Origin: Corynebacterium lujinxingii
GTDB lineage: Bacteria > Actinomycetota > Actinomycetes > Mycobacteriales > Mycobacteriaceae
Direction: 5' to 3'
Length of the DNA: 64,000 nt
Assembly: GCF_014490555.1 (NCBI RefSeq)
Contig: NZ_CP061032.1
Span: forward strand, 2,232,001 to 2,296,000
Shown here: piece by piece, positions 1 to 8,754 of the stretch
How positions within the stretch are numbered: the first letter of the stretch is position 1
Layout: each line of letters opens with the position of its first letter
Program-made: the position numbers and the translations under genes
The notes under the pieces: generated by a model
Told to the model about the DNA's origin: nothing
What the model saw: the letters and a program-made list of their open reading frames with translations, nothing else
Databases searched by the model: none

Positions 1-331
1 CTCCCACCGCACCAGCAACCCCAACCCAATCGGGTCGGGCGGCAAGCGATACGGCAGCACCGAAGACCACCGAAGGAACAACGGCGAACGCTGTTAGTTT
101 CACTGCCCGCGAGCGCGGCACGCCATAGGCGGAGTACACCGTCTCTTCCTCCTGCAACGCAACGAGCACCAGCACGGTCAACAGAGCTGGATGCAATGCG
201 CTAGCCAAAGCGCCATCGACGAAGAACGCGCCGAGCGACAAAACTGCGATCAGCGGCACGATCCACAGAAAGCGTCGCAGCGGCGATGCCACAAACTGAT
301 GCTGGAAGTACGCGAACAAGCTGGTGTTCAC
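1..331 (-). CDS. ABC transporter membrane subunit, partial (C-terminal part outside window)
   Basis: An open minus-strand frame runs off the left edge. It begins with GTG immediately after the TAA of the upstream ATPase gene (TAAGTG), with GGAGGTG as ribosome site inside the ATPase end. The translation starts MNTSLFAYFQHQFVASPLRRF and contains hydrophobic stretches (FLWIVPLIAVLSLGAFFV, LLTVLVLVALQ). This fits a membrane component partnering the ATPase, in the regulator-ATPase-permease order of Ytr-type operons. Membrane subunit is inferred from position and hydrophobicity; the substrate cannot be told. Confidence 0.6.
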   Translation of the reverse strand, partial: MNTSLFAYFQHQFVASPLRRFLWIVPLIAVLSLGAFFVDGALASALHPALLTVLVLVALQEEETVYSAYGVPRSRAVKLTAFAVVPSVVFGAAVSLAARPDWVGVAGAVG

Positions 332-1090
332 TTACGACACCTCCAGGACGTGCTCGATGAGGTCGTCGAACTTGGCGGCTCGTGCGTGGCGCGGCGCGTC
401 GTCGATAGGCACAAGCTCGGGGCCGGCCACTGCGTACCGGTCGGCGTCCTCAGGAACACATTGCTTGACGACGACACCATCACGCCCCAAGATCACCGCG
501 CTGTCCAGCACTTTCGCGGCGTCGTCGATGTGGTGCGTAGCCATGACGATCGTGCGCCCGCTATCGGCCTGCGGGAGCAGGTGGCGGTAGAACACTGAGG
601 TGTTGTGGGTGTCGAGGCCGACGTAGGGTTCGTCGAGAAGCAATAGCTCGGTTCCGGACGCCAGCCCGATGACGATGGACACCATTGCGCGCTGGCCGCG
701 GGAGAGTTTCTCGTAGCGGGTACTCAGGGCAGCATCCAGGGCGAAGTCGGCGATGAGGTTGTCGGCGATCGCCTGGTCCCACGTGCGGTAGCGCAGGCGC
801 GCGCCTTTGATGACGTCGGCGGCGGACCACCACCCCGGGTACGCGGTGTCGACGCCGGTCAGACACGTGTTGTCCATGACGCGAGCGTTGTCGAAGGGGC
901 GCTGGCCGAACACCTCGACCGTGCCGGAGGTGGGTTTGAGCTGGCCGGCAACGATGCGCAGCAGCGTGGATTTGCCCACGCCGTTGCGGCCGAGCAGCCC
1001 GTGGATGCCGGGGCCGAGGTCGAGATCGACGCCGTTGAGGACTTCGGTGGCGCCGAAGTGGCGGGTCAGGCCGGACGTGTGGATTGTCAT
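332..1090 (-). CDS. ABC transporter ATP-binding protein
   Basis: 252 aa nucleotide-binding subunit. Walker A GRNGVGKS at residues 34-41, signature LSRGQRA near 129-135, Walker B LLLLDEP near 150, and a switch histidine in MATHHIDD. It should power export or signalling by the membrane protein encoded directly downstream. Its ATG overlaps the stop of the GntR regulator by 4 bp (ATGA), so the three genes form one translationally coupled operon. A complete single NBD of usual length. Substrate unknown; YtrB-like by context. Confidence 0.85.
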   Translation of the reverse strand: MTIHTSGLTRHFGATEVLNGVDLDLGPGIHGLLGRNGVGKSTLLRIVAGQLKPTSGTVEVFGQRPFDNARVMDNTCLTGVDTAYPGWWSAADVIKGARLRYRTWDQAIADNLIADFALDAALSTRYEKLSRGQRAMVSIVIGLASGTELLLLDEPYVGLDTHNTSVFYRHLLPQADSGRTIVMATHHIDDAAKVLDSAVILGRDGVVVKQCVPEDADRYAVAGPELVPIDDAPRHARAAKFDDLIEHVLEVS

Positions 1091-1461
1091 TGGTACATTC
1101 CTCTGCTTTCTGCGACGCGGTCGATGAGGTCGTGGAGGTCGGTGCGGGAGTAGCCGAGGTGCACGGCTTCGTCGATAAGCGGGGCGATGTAGTGGCCGGC
1201 GAACGCGTCGCGGCGCGTGGCCAGGATGCGCTCGCGGGCGCCGTCGGTGACGAACATGCCGAGGCCGCGACGCTTTTCCAGCACGTGGTCGTCGGCAAGC
1301 AATGTCAGCCCCTTGCGCGCGGTGGCCGGGTTAATTTCGTGGAACTGCGCGAGCTGGTTGGTGGAGGGGGCCTGGTCGCCGGGCTTCAGGGAGCCGTCGA
1401 CGATGAGGTCCGCGACGAAGTTCGCGACCTGCACGAACAACGGCTCGGCGTCGGAATTCAA
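1087..1461 (-). CDS. GntR-family transcriptional regulator, YtrA subfamily
   Basis: 124 aa, the short YtrA type: an N-terminal winged helix (PLFVQVANFVADLIVDGSL, then PSTNQLAQFHEINPATARKG and the wing EKRRGLGMFV) followed by a short C-terminal helical tail instead of a large effector domain. The start is TTG (LNSDAEPLF), preceded by GGGGTGAGGG. YtrA regulators usually repress their own operon with linked ABC genes and respond to envelope stress. A strong palindrome just upstream is a likely autoregulatory operator. Confidence 0.85.
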   Translation of the reverse strand: MNSDAEPLFVQVANFVADLIVDGSLKPGDQAPSTNQLAQFHEINPATARKGLTLLADDHVLEKRRGLGMFVTDGARERILATRRDAFAGHYIAPLIDEAVHLGYSRTDLHDLIDRVAESRGMYQ

Positions 1462-1475
1462 AAGCCCTCACCCCT

Positions 1476-1509
1476 GTTAGTTGGTTAGTTACTCGAGTAA
1501 CCAACTAAC
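1476..1509. promoter_or_regulatory. Candidate YtrA-type operator palindrome
   Basis: Perfect 14-bp palindrome GTTACTCGAGTAAC at the centre, extended by outer arms GTTAGTTGG on the left and CCAACTAAC on the right. It lies 15 bp upstream of the TTG start of the GntR gene, where a repressor would block the operon. Binding is inferred. Confidence 0.6.
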
Positions 1510-1621
1510 TATCACGGCTCGCGCACAGCTGCAAGGGAGGACATGGAACCAGCGCGCAAAATCAGGCAAGATAGGGCGTGAAAATCAACTTAGTAACGAA
1601 AAGAATCGGAATTTAGGAGCC

Positions 1622-2935
1622 ATGCTTGAACGCACACTGGTGTTCGTCGACACGTCTTACCTGCTCGCGAGCTTTTACAACTCGTGGGAAATCGGCGCAC
1701 GAGCTCAACTAGAAATCGATCTGCCGGAGGTTGTCACAACCCTCGGCGACATGATCACGAACCAACTCCATCAACCAATCCACCGCCAGTTCTGGTACGA
1801 CGGCATCCCCGATTCGGGCCCGCACCGCTACCAGCGCGCGCTGCGCACCTGCGACGGCGTACAACTGCGCACCAGCCAACTGATCGAATGGGGCGAGCGC
1901 CGCACCCAAAAGGGCGTGGACACCCGCCTCGTCGCAGACCTTGTAGTCAACGGCCTGAGCGAGAAATTCACCGACTTCGTCCTCGTCTCCGGCGACGCCG
2001 ATATGATCCCCGGCGTCGAAGAAGTCACCCGCCACGGCACCCGCATGCACCTCTACGGCTTCGGCTGGGACTCCATGTCCTCCGCCCTTCGCCACGCGTG
2101 CGACAGCACCACCATCCTCGACCCGCGCGAAGACTTCGCCGACGCCATGCGGCTGCAAGTGCTCGAGGGCCCGCTGCCGCCGTCCATCAGGGAGCGCCCG
2201 CTTAACGACGCCAAACCACTCGACGAAGCCGACGGCCCCACCACCGTGCCCGGCCTCGGTCCAGAGCCACTGAGCCAGGAAAGCGCGGAAGCGTCCGCGC
2301 CGGAGTCCGCCCCGGACGCCCCTGCCGAGCAGGCCTCTGCGGGCACCTCCTCCGGGACCTCGGAGGAAAAGCCCACCCCGAAGCCGTCCGACATTGTCGG
2401 CGCGCCGGTGGCGCAGCAGCGCACCCAGGCCCCGGAGGAACCCGAACTCGACGAGCCTTCCGAGGCACAGGTCGAGGCGAATAACGAGTCCAACAAGCCG
2501 GGCAACCAGCAGGTCTCTAGCGAAAAGAAGCCTGAGGCGGCTGCGCCGAAACCGGGTGCCGATTCCGAGGAGGCACCCAAGCCAGGCCCGAAGCCCGCAC
2601 CGAAACCGTCGATGATGGCGCCGCGCCGCAAACTCCGCAGCCGGTACGTGCCTCTGCCGGAGGAAGTCTGGACTTCCGCCGGCTTCCAAACCCCCTACGA
2701 CGTGGGACAGCAATACGCCTCCTGGTGGTTCGAAAACGCCGCGACAATGGAGCAGCGCGATAGCGCCCACCTGCTGTCCGGCGGCGGGCTACCCCCGGAG
2801 ATCGACCGGCCGCTACTGCAGTTCGCCTGCGAAACGCTGCACGAATACACGCTGACAGAGACCCAGCGCGTGAACCTTCGCGACGGGTTCCACTCCGGCA
2901 TTCGCGGCGTGCTGATTAACATCCAGCGGGACTAG
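1622..2935 (+). CDS. NYN (PIN-like) domain protein with long acidic linker
   Basis: 437 aa from ATG at 1622, chosen because AGGAGC lies just upstream and family similarity starts at LERTLVFVDTSYLL. The N-terminal ~180 residues are an NYN/DUF88 nuclease-like domain: conserved Asp in VFVDTSY, DTRLVADLV, and VLVSGDADMIPGVEEV. Residues ~205-365 are low-complexity Pro/Glu/Ala-rich and probably disordered. A compact C-terminal domain follows (YVPLPEEVW, then helical to the end). NYN proteins are thought to act on RNA; the target here is unknown. Monocistronic, ending at a hairpin. Confidence 0.75.
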   Translation: MLERTLVFVDTSYLLASFYNSWEIGARAQLEIDLPEVVTTLGDMITNQLHQPIHRQFWYDGIPDSGPHRYQRALRTCDGVQLRTSQLIEWGERRTQKGVDTRLVADLVVNGLSEKFTDFVLVSGDADMIPGVEEVTRHGTRMHLYGFGWDSMSSALRHACDSTTILDPREDFADAMRLQVLEGPLPPSIRERPLNDAKPLDEADGPTTVPGLGPEPLSQESAEASAPESAPDAPAEQASAGTSSGTSEEKPTPKPSDIVGAPVAQQRTQAPEEPELDEPSEAQVEANNESNKPGNQQVSSEKKPEAAAPKPGADSEEAPKPGPKPAPKPSMMAPRRKLRSRYVPLPEEVWTSAGFQTPYDVGQQYASWWFENAATMEQRDSAHLLSGGGLPPEIDRPLLQFACETLHEYTLTETQRVNLRDGFHSGIRGVLINIQRD

Positions 2936-2954
2936 ACTGTTCAGCCCCTCGGAA

Positions 2955-2979
2955 AAAGTTCCCAGGTGGGGAACTTTCT
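2955..2979 (+). terminator. Hairpin after NYN gene
   Basis: Inverted arms AAAGTTCCC and GGGAACTTT around a short loop, 20 bp past the stop at 2935, followed by TTCTT. Probably an intrinsic terminator. Confidence 0.6.
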
Positions 2980-3034
2980 TCCGCTGCCGGGGCAAGCCAG
3001 CTCGATTTCCCCAGCAAACGCCGCACCCGAAACC

Positions 3035-3075
3035 AAAAAAGTTCCACGCTCTGGTTGGAGTCGTGGAACTTTTTT
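3035..3075. terminator. Bidirectional terminator between convergent genes
   Basis: Perfect 14-bp arms AAAAAAGTTCCACG and CGTGGAACTTTTTT enclose a 13-nt loop. A/T runs on both sides allow termination of the NYN gene (+) and of pspA (-). Confidence 0.8.
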
Positions 3076-3103
3076 AGCTAGCGGGAGGAACTAGCGGGAA
3101 AAA

Positions 3104-3952
3104 CTAGCGGTCGTTGCCGTCGGCTGCCTCATCCTCGTTGATGTACGCCTCGGCATCAGCGAGAGCGTCGTCCGAACCCGCCTCGATCTGGCGGTCGGCA
3201 GAAGCAGCGGCACCGGAGGTGCCGGACTCGAGTTCGCCACCCATGGACGCGCGGATTTCGTCGAGGCGGCTCGCGGCGGCGACGTCGGAGGTGCCGGACT
3301 CGATCTCGGCCATGCGGTCGGTCATGGAGTCCTTCATCAGCTCCTGCTGGCCCAGCGCGTTGGCGTAGCGGCGCTCGATCTTGTCGCGCACGCCGTCGAG
3401 GGTGGGCACGTCGTCGGAGTTGAACTGGTTCATGGAATCCATAGTCGCGGCCGTCTGCTCTTGCATCTTGGCCTGGTTCAACTGGGATTCCAGCTGGGAG
3501 ACCTGCGCCATCTGTTCCTTCAGGCGCGCCTCGGACTCCTTCTGCTTCGCCTGGGCCTCGTTGGCGGCCTGCTCGGCGGACGCGTAGGCCTGCTTCGTCT
3601 GTTCGAGCTCCTGCTCGACGGAAACCAGCTGCGTTGCGATGACCTCGGCGGTGGAGTTGAACTGCTGCGCCTTGTCCGCATCGCCGGCGGCGGTGGCCTT
3701 ATCCGCGGCGGAAAGGGCGGTGCGTGCCTTGTTCTGCAGGTCCTCCTGGGACTTGATCAGGCGCTCGAGCTTCATCTGCAGCTGGTTGCGGTTGCCGATG
3801 ATGTTCGCGGCGTGCTGCGAAACTTCTTGGTGCTGCTTCTTCGCCGCGTCGACCGCCTGCTGGATCTGCACCTTCGGATCCGCGTTCTGGTCGATCTTGG
3901 AGTCGAAGGATTGCATCAGGTACTTCCAACCCTTGGTAAACGGGTTCGCCAT
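3104..3952 (-). CDS. pspA: PspA/IM30 family phage-shock protein
   Basis: 282 aa. Starts MANPFTKGWKYLMQSFDSKI, the amphipathic helix and following segment typical of PspA/IM30, then a long alanine/glutamine/glutamate-rich coiled coil (about residues 30-220). The acidic C-terminal tail (ADAEAYINEDEAADGNDR) is longer than in enterobacterial PspA, as is common in actinobacteria. It forms membrane-associated oligomers that protect the cytoplasmic membrane under stress. No pspBC partners are adjacent; thioredoxin lies upstream on the same strand, separated by its own terminator. Confidence 0.88.
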   Translation of the reverse strand: MANPFTKGWKYLMQSFDSKIDQNADPKVQIQQAVDAAKKQHQEVSQHAANIIGNRNQLQMKLERLIKSQEDLQNKARTALSAADKATAAGDADKAQQFNSTAEVIATQLVSVEQELEQTKQAYASAEQAANEAQAKQKESEARLKEQMAQVSQLESQLNQAKMQEQTAATMDSMNQFNSDDVPTLDGVRDKIERRYANALGQQELMKDSMTDRMAEIESGTSDVAAASRLDEIRASMGGELESGTSGAAASADRQIEAGSDDALADAEAYINEDEAADGNDR

Positions 3953-4000
3953 GGGGTGTCCTTCCGTCGGGGGTTTCGTCGCTAAGCAAGTGTACGCATG

Positions 4001-4027
4001 AAAAAAGCGCCCGGCTGGCGGGCGCTT
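4001..4027 (-). terminator. Terminator of trxA
   Basis: On the minus strand, arms AAGCGCCCG and CGGGCGCTT are followed by a T run (TTTTTT), 15 bp beyond the trxA stop. Classic intrinsic terminator. Confidence 0.8.
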
Positions 4028-4041
4028 GACACCGTGAAGGA

Positions 4042-4413
4042 CTACTCCTGGCCGGCGTTCTGCTCGGCGATCTGGCGGCGGACGTCGTCCATGTCGAGGT
4101 CCTTCACCTGCTGAATGACGTCGTCGAACGCTGCCGGTGGCATAGCGCCCGCCTGCTGGAAGAGCATGATGCCGTCCCGGAAGGCCATCAGCGTCGGGAT
4201 CGCCTGAATCTCGAGTGCGGCAGCAAGCTGCTGGTTCGCCTCGGTGTCGAGCTTGGCAAAGGTGACGTCGGTGTGCTTCTCAGACGCCTTCTCGTACGTC
4301 GGGGCGAACTGCTTGCACGGGCCGCACCAGTCAGCCCAGGCGTCGACAAACACGATGCCGTCCTTGGTGATGGTTTCCTGGAAGGTGTCTTCGGTTACAT
4401 CGATAGTGCTCAA
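4042..4413 (-). CDS. trxA: Thioredoxin
   Basis: 123 aa, single thioredoxin fold. Active site WCGPC with cysteines at residues 30 and 33, followed by the conserved cis-proline region (AIPTLMAFRDG). No signal peptide, so cytoplasmic. Reduces protein disulfides and receives electrons from thioredoxin reductase. The C-terminus is slightly extended (DLDMDDVRRQIAEQNAGQE) compared with the classical ~108 aa form. Divergent from the copper genes; the shared 118-bp interval contains the inverted repeat ATTGTT/AACAAT (4452-4477). Confidence 0.92.
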   Translation of the reverse strand: MSTIDVTEDTFQETITKDGIVFVDAWADWCGPCKQFAPTYEKASEKHTDVTFAKLDTEANQQLAAALEIQAIPTLMAFRDGIMLFQQAGAMPPAAFDDVIQQVKDLDMDDVRRQIAEQNAGQE

Positions 4414-4531
4414 GGTTTCGCTCCTTATGGCATTGGGTTATTGTTTGGGAGATTGTTTCAAATACAACATTAACAATTTCGCTGTATTCCACCCCCGCGC
4501 ACGGGCTGCTTTAAGGAGGCGCTCAACAGCC

Positions 4532-4732
4532 ATGACGAAGACCTACCGCATTTCGGGGCCGGACGATGAAGTGGCTGTCGCATCGCTTGCCGACGAACTG
4601 TCGATGGTCGAGGGCGCACACGAGGTTGACATCGACATCGAGCAGGGCATCCTTACTGTTGTTGGATTCATCTTCACCGACGAAGATGTCCGCCTCGCCG
4701 CGGTAAACGCGGGATACGAACTACACTACTGA
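4532..4732 (+). CDS. Small HMA-like protein lacking the CxxC metal site
   Basis: 66 aa from ATG at 4532 with a strong ribosome site AAGGAGG at 4513-4519. The predicted alternation (YRISGPDDEVAVASLADEL ... VDIDIEQGILTVVGF ... VRLAAVNAGYELHY) resembles a beta-alpha-beta-beta-alpha-beta heavy-metal-associated fold, but there is no GMTCxxC motif. It lies 17 bp upstream of the canonical CopZ-like gene, so it may serve the same copper operon. Metal binding is doubtful without the cysteines. Confidence 0.6.
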   Translation: MTKTYRISGPDDEVAVASLADELSMVEGAHEVDIDIEQGILTVVGFIFTDEDVRLAAVNAGYELHY

Positions 4733-4749
4733 GCCCCAAGGAGGCAGTC

Positions 4750-4953
4750 ATGGCACAGCGCACATTCCAGGTTGAGGGTATGACCTGCGGGCACTGCGAA
4801 TTGAGCGTGCAGGAGGAGATTTCCGAGATTGCAGGTGTGACCGGCGTGAAGGCCGATCACACCTCCGGCAACGTTGTCGTGGACGGCGAAGGCTACGCCG
4901 ACACCGACATCGCCGCTGCCGTTGAGGAAGCGGGCTACAAGCTGGCCCAGTAG
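4750..4953 (+). CDS. copZ: Copper chaperone, HMA domain (CopZ-like)
   Basis: 67 aa, one HMA domain with metal-binding motif GMTCGHC (Cys 13 and Cys 16) and the terminal EAGYKL typical of these chaperones. It binds Cu(I) in the cytoplasm and passes it to a CopA ATPase, which is encoded 30 bp downstream. Ribosome site AAGGAGG before the ATG. Second gene of a three-gene copper set. Confidence 0.85.
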   Translation: MAQRTFQVEGMTCGHCELSVQEEISEIAGVTGVKADHTSGNVVVDGEGYADTDIAAAVEEAGYKLAQ

Positions 4954-4983
4954 GGGTCTTGACCGCGGGTATATTGTGAGACC

Positions 4984-7179
4984 ATGACCCAAACTCCCAC
5001 GGCGCTTGAACACATCGAACTCGGCGTGACAGGGATGACCTGCTCGTCGTGTTCGTCGCGCATCCAGCGCAAATTGAACAAACTCGACGGTGTTGATGCC
5101 ACCGTGAACTACTCCACGGAAACCGCCGCCGTCTCCTACGACCCTGCGTCCGCGACCCCGCAATCGCTTATCGACGAAGTCCGCAACGCCGGCTACGACG
5201 CCTTCGAGATGCGGGATGAGGCTGCGGGAGACGAGGTGTCGTCGTCAAGCGATGCTTTGGACGAGGCCCGCGACGAAGAGGCCGAAAAACTCAAGCGCAC
5301 CACGATCTGGTCGGCGCTGGTGTCGCTGCCGGTGATGCTGGTGAGCATGATCCCGGCGCTGCAGTTTGAAAACTGGGAATTCGCGGCGCTCGCAGCGACA
5401 ACGCTCGTGTACTTCGCGGGCGGTGCCGTGTTCCACCGCGCAACGTGGGTGAATCTGAAGCACGGCGCGGCGACGATGGACACGCTGATCACGCTCGGAA
5501 CCACCGCTGCGTACCTCTGGTCCATCTGGGCGCTGTTTATCGGACCGCCGGGCGAGCCGATCTATCTGGAAACCGCGTGTGTGGTGATCACGTTCCTGCT
5601 GCTCGGCAGGTGGTTTGAGACCCGCGCGAAGGGCCAGTCCTCTGAGGCGCTGCGTGAACTGCTGAGCATGGGTGCCAAGGACGCCGCCGTGATCCGCGAC
5701 GGCAAGGAAGTCCGCGTGCCCATTGCCCATGTGACGGTCGGCGATCAATTTGTCGTACGCCCGGGCGAGAAAATCGCCACGGACGGGCGTGTGGTCTCCG
5801 GGCACTCGGCTATCGACGAATCCATGCTCACCGGCGAATCCGTCCCCGTCGAGGTGGCCGAGGGCGACGCTGTTACCGGCGCGACCCTGAACACCTCCGG
5901 GCGCCTGGTTGTGGAGGCCACCCGCGTCGGCTCCGAGACCACGTTGGCGCAGATGGGCAAGCTGGTCAAGGACGCCCAAGCCGGCAAGGCCCCGGTGGAG
6001 CGGCTGGTCGACCGGATCTCGCGCGTATTCGTGCCGACGGTGATCGTGGCCGCGCTGGTCACACTGGTGGTGCACTTGCTGCTGGGCAACGCGGTCGACG
6101 ACGCCTTCACCGCCGCCGTGGCCGTACTCATCATCGCTTGCCCGTGCGCGCTTGGTCTTGCGACCCCGACCGCGATCCTGGTGGGCACCGGCCGCGGCGC
6201 GCAGTTGGGCCTACTAATTAAGGGCGCGGACGTGCTCGAATCGACGCGCCAGGTGGACACCGTGGTGATGGATAAGACCGGCACCGTGACCACCGGCCAG
6301 ATGGGTGTAGCCTCCGTGGCCGCGGGTTCCGGGTTTACCGAGGACGAGGTGCTGCGCCTCGCCGCCGGCGTGGAGGCAGGCTCGGAGCACCCGATCGCTC
6401 GCGCCATCGTTGCCGCAGCCGACTCGGTGCCCGCATCCACCGGCTTTGAAAACCTGCCGGGTCGCGGGGCGACCGCGCGTATCGACGACACCCCCGTCCA
6501 CGTCGGCCGCCCCACCGGCGGCCTCGGCGCCCTGGCGGGCGAATTTGACTCGGCCGAGCAGGGTGGCGCGACAGCCGTCGCCGTGGAGGTCCACGGTGCC
6601 GTCGCCGGTGTGATCGCGGTGCGCGACACGGTGAAGGAGGACTCCGCCGATGCTGTGGCCCGCCTGCGGGAGCTCGGCCTGACCCCGCACCTGCTCACCG
6701 GCGACAACCAAGGCGTCGCAGAAGCCATTGCGGCCGAGGTGGGCATCGACCCTGCCAACGTCACCGCAGGTGTGCTGCCGGAACAGAAGGTTGACGTGGT
6801 CAAGCAACTGCAGGAGGCGGGCCACCAGGTGGCGATGGTCGGCGACGGCGTGAACGATGCGGCTGCGCTGGCCCAGGCCGATCTGGGCATGGCGATGGGG
6901 GCCGGCACCGACGTGGCCATCGAGGCGTCCGACATCACGCTGATGCACTCGTCGCTGATGTCCGCCGTGGACGCGATCCGGCTGTCCCGCAAGACGCTGA
7001 AGACGATCAAGGGCAACCTGTTCTGGGCGTTCGCCTACAACGTGGTGCTTATCCCGGTCGCCGCGATCGGTCTTCTGGACCCGATGCTCGCCGGCATCGC
7101 GATGGCGTTCTCGTCGGTGTTCGTCGTGTCGAACTCACTGCGCCTGCGGGCGTTCAACACAGTTACGCGCGGCTCCTAG
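4984..7179 (+). CDS. copA: Copper-translocating P1B-type ATPase (CopA-like)
   Basis: 731 aa, complete. One N-terminal HMA domain with GMTCSSC (Cys 20, Cys 23); transmembrane segments; actuator motif TGES; the CPC of the Cu(I)-transporting subgroup (IIACPCALGLATP); phosphorylation site DKTGT; SEHPIARAI; and hinge GDGVNDAAAL. Pumps Cu(I) out of the cytoplasm using ATP. Preceded by the CopZ-like gene. No CsoR or CueR operator was recognised in the upstream interval. Confidence 0.92.
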   Translation: MTQTPTALEHIELGVTGMTCSSCSSRIQRKLNKLDGVDATVNYSTETAAVSYDPASATPQSLIDEVRNAGYDAFEMRDEAAGDEVSSSSDALDEARDEEAEKLKRTTIWSALVSLPVMLVSMIPALQFENWEFAALAATTLVYFAGGAVFHRATWVNLKHGAATMDTLITLGTTAAYLWSIWALFIGPPGEPIYLETACVVITFLLLGRWFETRAKGQSSEALRELLSMGAKDAAVIRDGKEVRVPIAHVTVGDQFVVRPGEKIATDGRVVSGHSAIDESMLTGESVPVEVAEGDAVTGATLNTSGRLVVEATRVGSETTLAQMGKLVKDAQAGKAPVERLVDRISRVFVPTVIVAALVTLVVHLLLGNAVDDAFTAAVAVLIIACPCALGLATPTAILVGTGRGAQLGLLIKGADVLESTRQVDTVVMDKTGTVTTGQMGVASVAAGSGFTEDEVLRLAAGVEAGSEHPIARAIVAAADSVPASTGFENLPGRGATARIDDTPVHVGRPTGGLGALAGEFDSAEQGGATAVAVEVHGAVAGVIAVRDTVKEDSADAVARLRELGLTPHLLTGDNQGVAEAIAAEVGIDPANVTAGVLPEQKVDVVKQLQEAGHQVAMVGDGVNDAAALAQADLGMAMGAGTDVAIEASDITLMHSSLMSAVDAIRLSRKTLKTIKGNLFWAFAYNVVLIPVAAIGLLDPMLAGIAMAFSSVFVVSNSLRLRAFNTVTRGS

Positions 7180-7206
7180 CAGCAGGGATACTGTAAATGG
7201 AACACT

Positions 7207-7344
7207 GTGTCCCGTTTTCCAGGAATCCTGTCCCATCCGCTCCCTGCGCAGCCGGCCGGTGTTCCGGACCGGGACAGGCTTGCGCACAACCTCATCGACA
7301 CGTTGCTCGACGGGCTGGAAGCCCAAACGAAGAACGCTGAATAA
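7207..7344 (+). pseudogene. Possible C-terminal remnant of a TetR-family regulator
   Basis: A 45-codon frame (GTG at 7207 to TAA at 7344) in the copA-MFS gap reads SRFPGILSHPLPA ... RDRLAHNLIDTLLDGLEAQ. The RFP...LAHNLIDTLLDGLEA pattern resembles the last helices of TetR-type regulators. No DNA-binding half is present upstream, so if real this is a fragment. It could equally be a chance frame. Confidence 0.35.
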
Positions 7345-7386
7345 TAAGCCGCACATTCGCGCAGGCCAGCGCCTAAAGTTCATTCC

Positions 7387-8700
7387 ATGAACGCTGACCA
7401 GCAGCTCACACGCACCGAGCGCCTCGACCGCCTGCCCGTTACCCCGAAACACAAGCGCCTGCTTCTGGGCTCCGGCATCGGCTGGGCGCTCGACGCGATG
7501 GACATCGGGCTGGTGTCCTTCATCATCGCCGCGCTCGCCGTGCACTGGGACCTGGAGAAATCCACAACCAGCTGGATCGCATCGGTGGGCTTTATCGGCA
7601 TGGCGGTCGGCGCCTCCCTCGGCGGGCTGCTCGCAGACAAGATCGGGCGCCGCCAAGTCTTCGCCGCCACACTGCTGCTCTACGGCCTGGCTACCGGCGC
7701 CTCTGCCCTGGCCTGGTCGGTGGCGTCACTGATGGTGTTCCGCTTCCTCGTCGGCCTCGGCCTCGGCGCCGAACTTCCGGTGGCATCGACACTGGTCAGC
7801 GAGTTCTCCCCACGGAAGGTTCGCGGCCGCATGGTCGTGTTGCTCGAGGCATTTTGGGCGGTCGGGTGGATTTTGGCGGCGGTGATCGGCACCTTTGTCG
7901 TCGCAAACGGCGAAACAGGGTGGCGCTGGGGATTCGCCGTTGGCGCGCTGCCGGCGCTTTACGCGATTTTCGTGCGTATGGGCCTGCCGGAATCCGTGCG
8001 CTTCTTAGAATCCGAGGGCCGGCACGACGAGGCGGAGCGCATCGTCCGCTCCTTCGAAGCCGAGGCCGACCCCGCCGATTACGACACCGCAACCCCGCCC
8101 CACGAGGAACCCATCCAAGGCGGCATCTGGGGCCCCGCGTTACGACGACGCACCGCCGCCTTCTGGACTGTCTGGTTCTGCGTGTCCCTGTCGTACTACG
8201 GGGCGTTCATCTGGATCCCATCGCTACTGGTCGAGCAAGGTTTCTCGCTAGTGCGATCGTTCACGTTCACCCTGATCATCACCCTCGCGCAACTACCCGG
8301 CTACGCGGCCGCCGCCTGGCTCATTGAGGTCTGGGGCCGCCGCACCACCTTGTCCGTGTTCCTCGCGGGCTCAGCCGTCGCGGCGTTCGGCTACGGTTTC
8401 GCGGGCGCCGAGTGGCAGATCATCCTCGCCGGCTGCCTGTTGTCGTTTTTCAACCTCGGCGCGTGGGGCGCTCTCTACGCCATCGGCCCGGAGCTCTACC
8501 CCACCGCCATCCGCGCGACCGGCACCGGCGCGGGCGCCGCGTTCGGCCGCGTCGGTTCGATCCTCGCACCGCTCATCGTCCCGCCAGTGCTCGCGTTCGG
8601 CGGTTCCACGGCGGTGTTCGGCCTGTTCGCCGCTGCGTTCGCCCTGGCGTGCGCGGCCGCGTTCACCCTTCCTGAGCAAAAGGGCGTAGCGCTCGCTTAA
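7387..8700 (+). CDS. MFS transporter, NiaP-like (niacin/aromatic acid type)
   Basis: 437 aa with 12 predicted membrane helices. The N-terminus RLDRLPVTPKHKRLLLGSGIGWALDAMDIG and the loop ADKIGRRQVF are typical of the sugar-porter/AAHS branch that contains the niacin importer NiaP. Inner-membrane proton-coupled uptake is likely; substrate assignment rests on overall resemblance only. A TetR-like remnant precedes it. The stop overlaps one copy of the iterated 12-mer TCGTCGNNAAGC (minus orientation, 8695-8706). Confidence 0.8.
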   Translation: MNADQQLTRTERLDRLPVTPKHKRLLLGSGIGWALDAMDIGLVSFIIAALAVHWDLEKSTTSWIASVGFIGMAVGASLGGLLADKIGRRQVFAATLLLYGLATGASALAWSVASLMVFRFLVGLGLGAELPVASTLVSEFSPRKVRGRMVVLLEAFWAVGWILAAVIGTFVVANGETGWRWGFAVGALPALYAIFVRMGLPESVRFLESEGRHDEAERIVRSFEAEADPADYDTATPPHEEPIQGGIWGPALRRRTAAFWTVWFCVSLSYYGAFIWIPSLLVEQGFSLVRSFTFTLIITLAQLPGYAAAAWLIEVWGRRTTLSVFLAGSAVAAFGYGFAGAEWQIILAGCLLSFFNLGAWGALYAIGPELYPTAIRATGTGAGAAFGRVGSILAPLIVPPVLAFGGSTAVFGLFAAAFALACAAAFTLPEQKGVALA

Positions 8701-8754
8701 CGACGACACCACGTACCATCACGCCTACCCCCTGTTGACGGCTTAAGGATTAAT

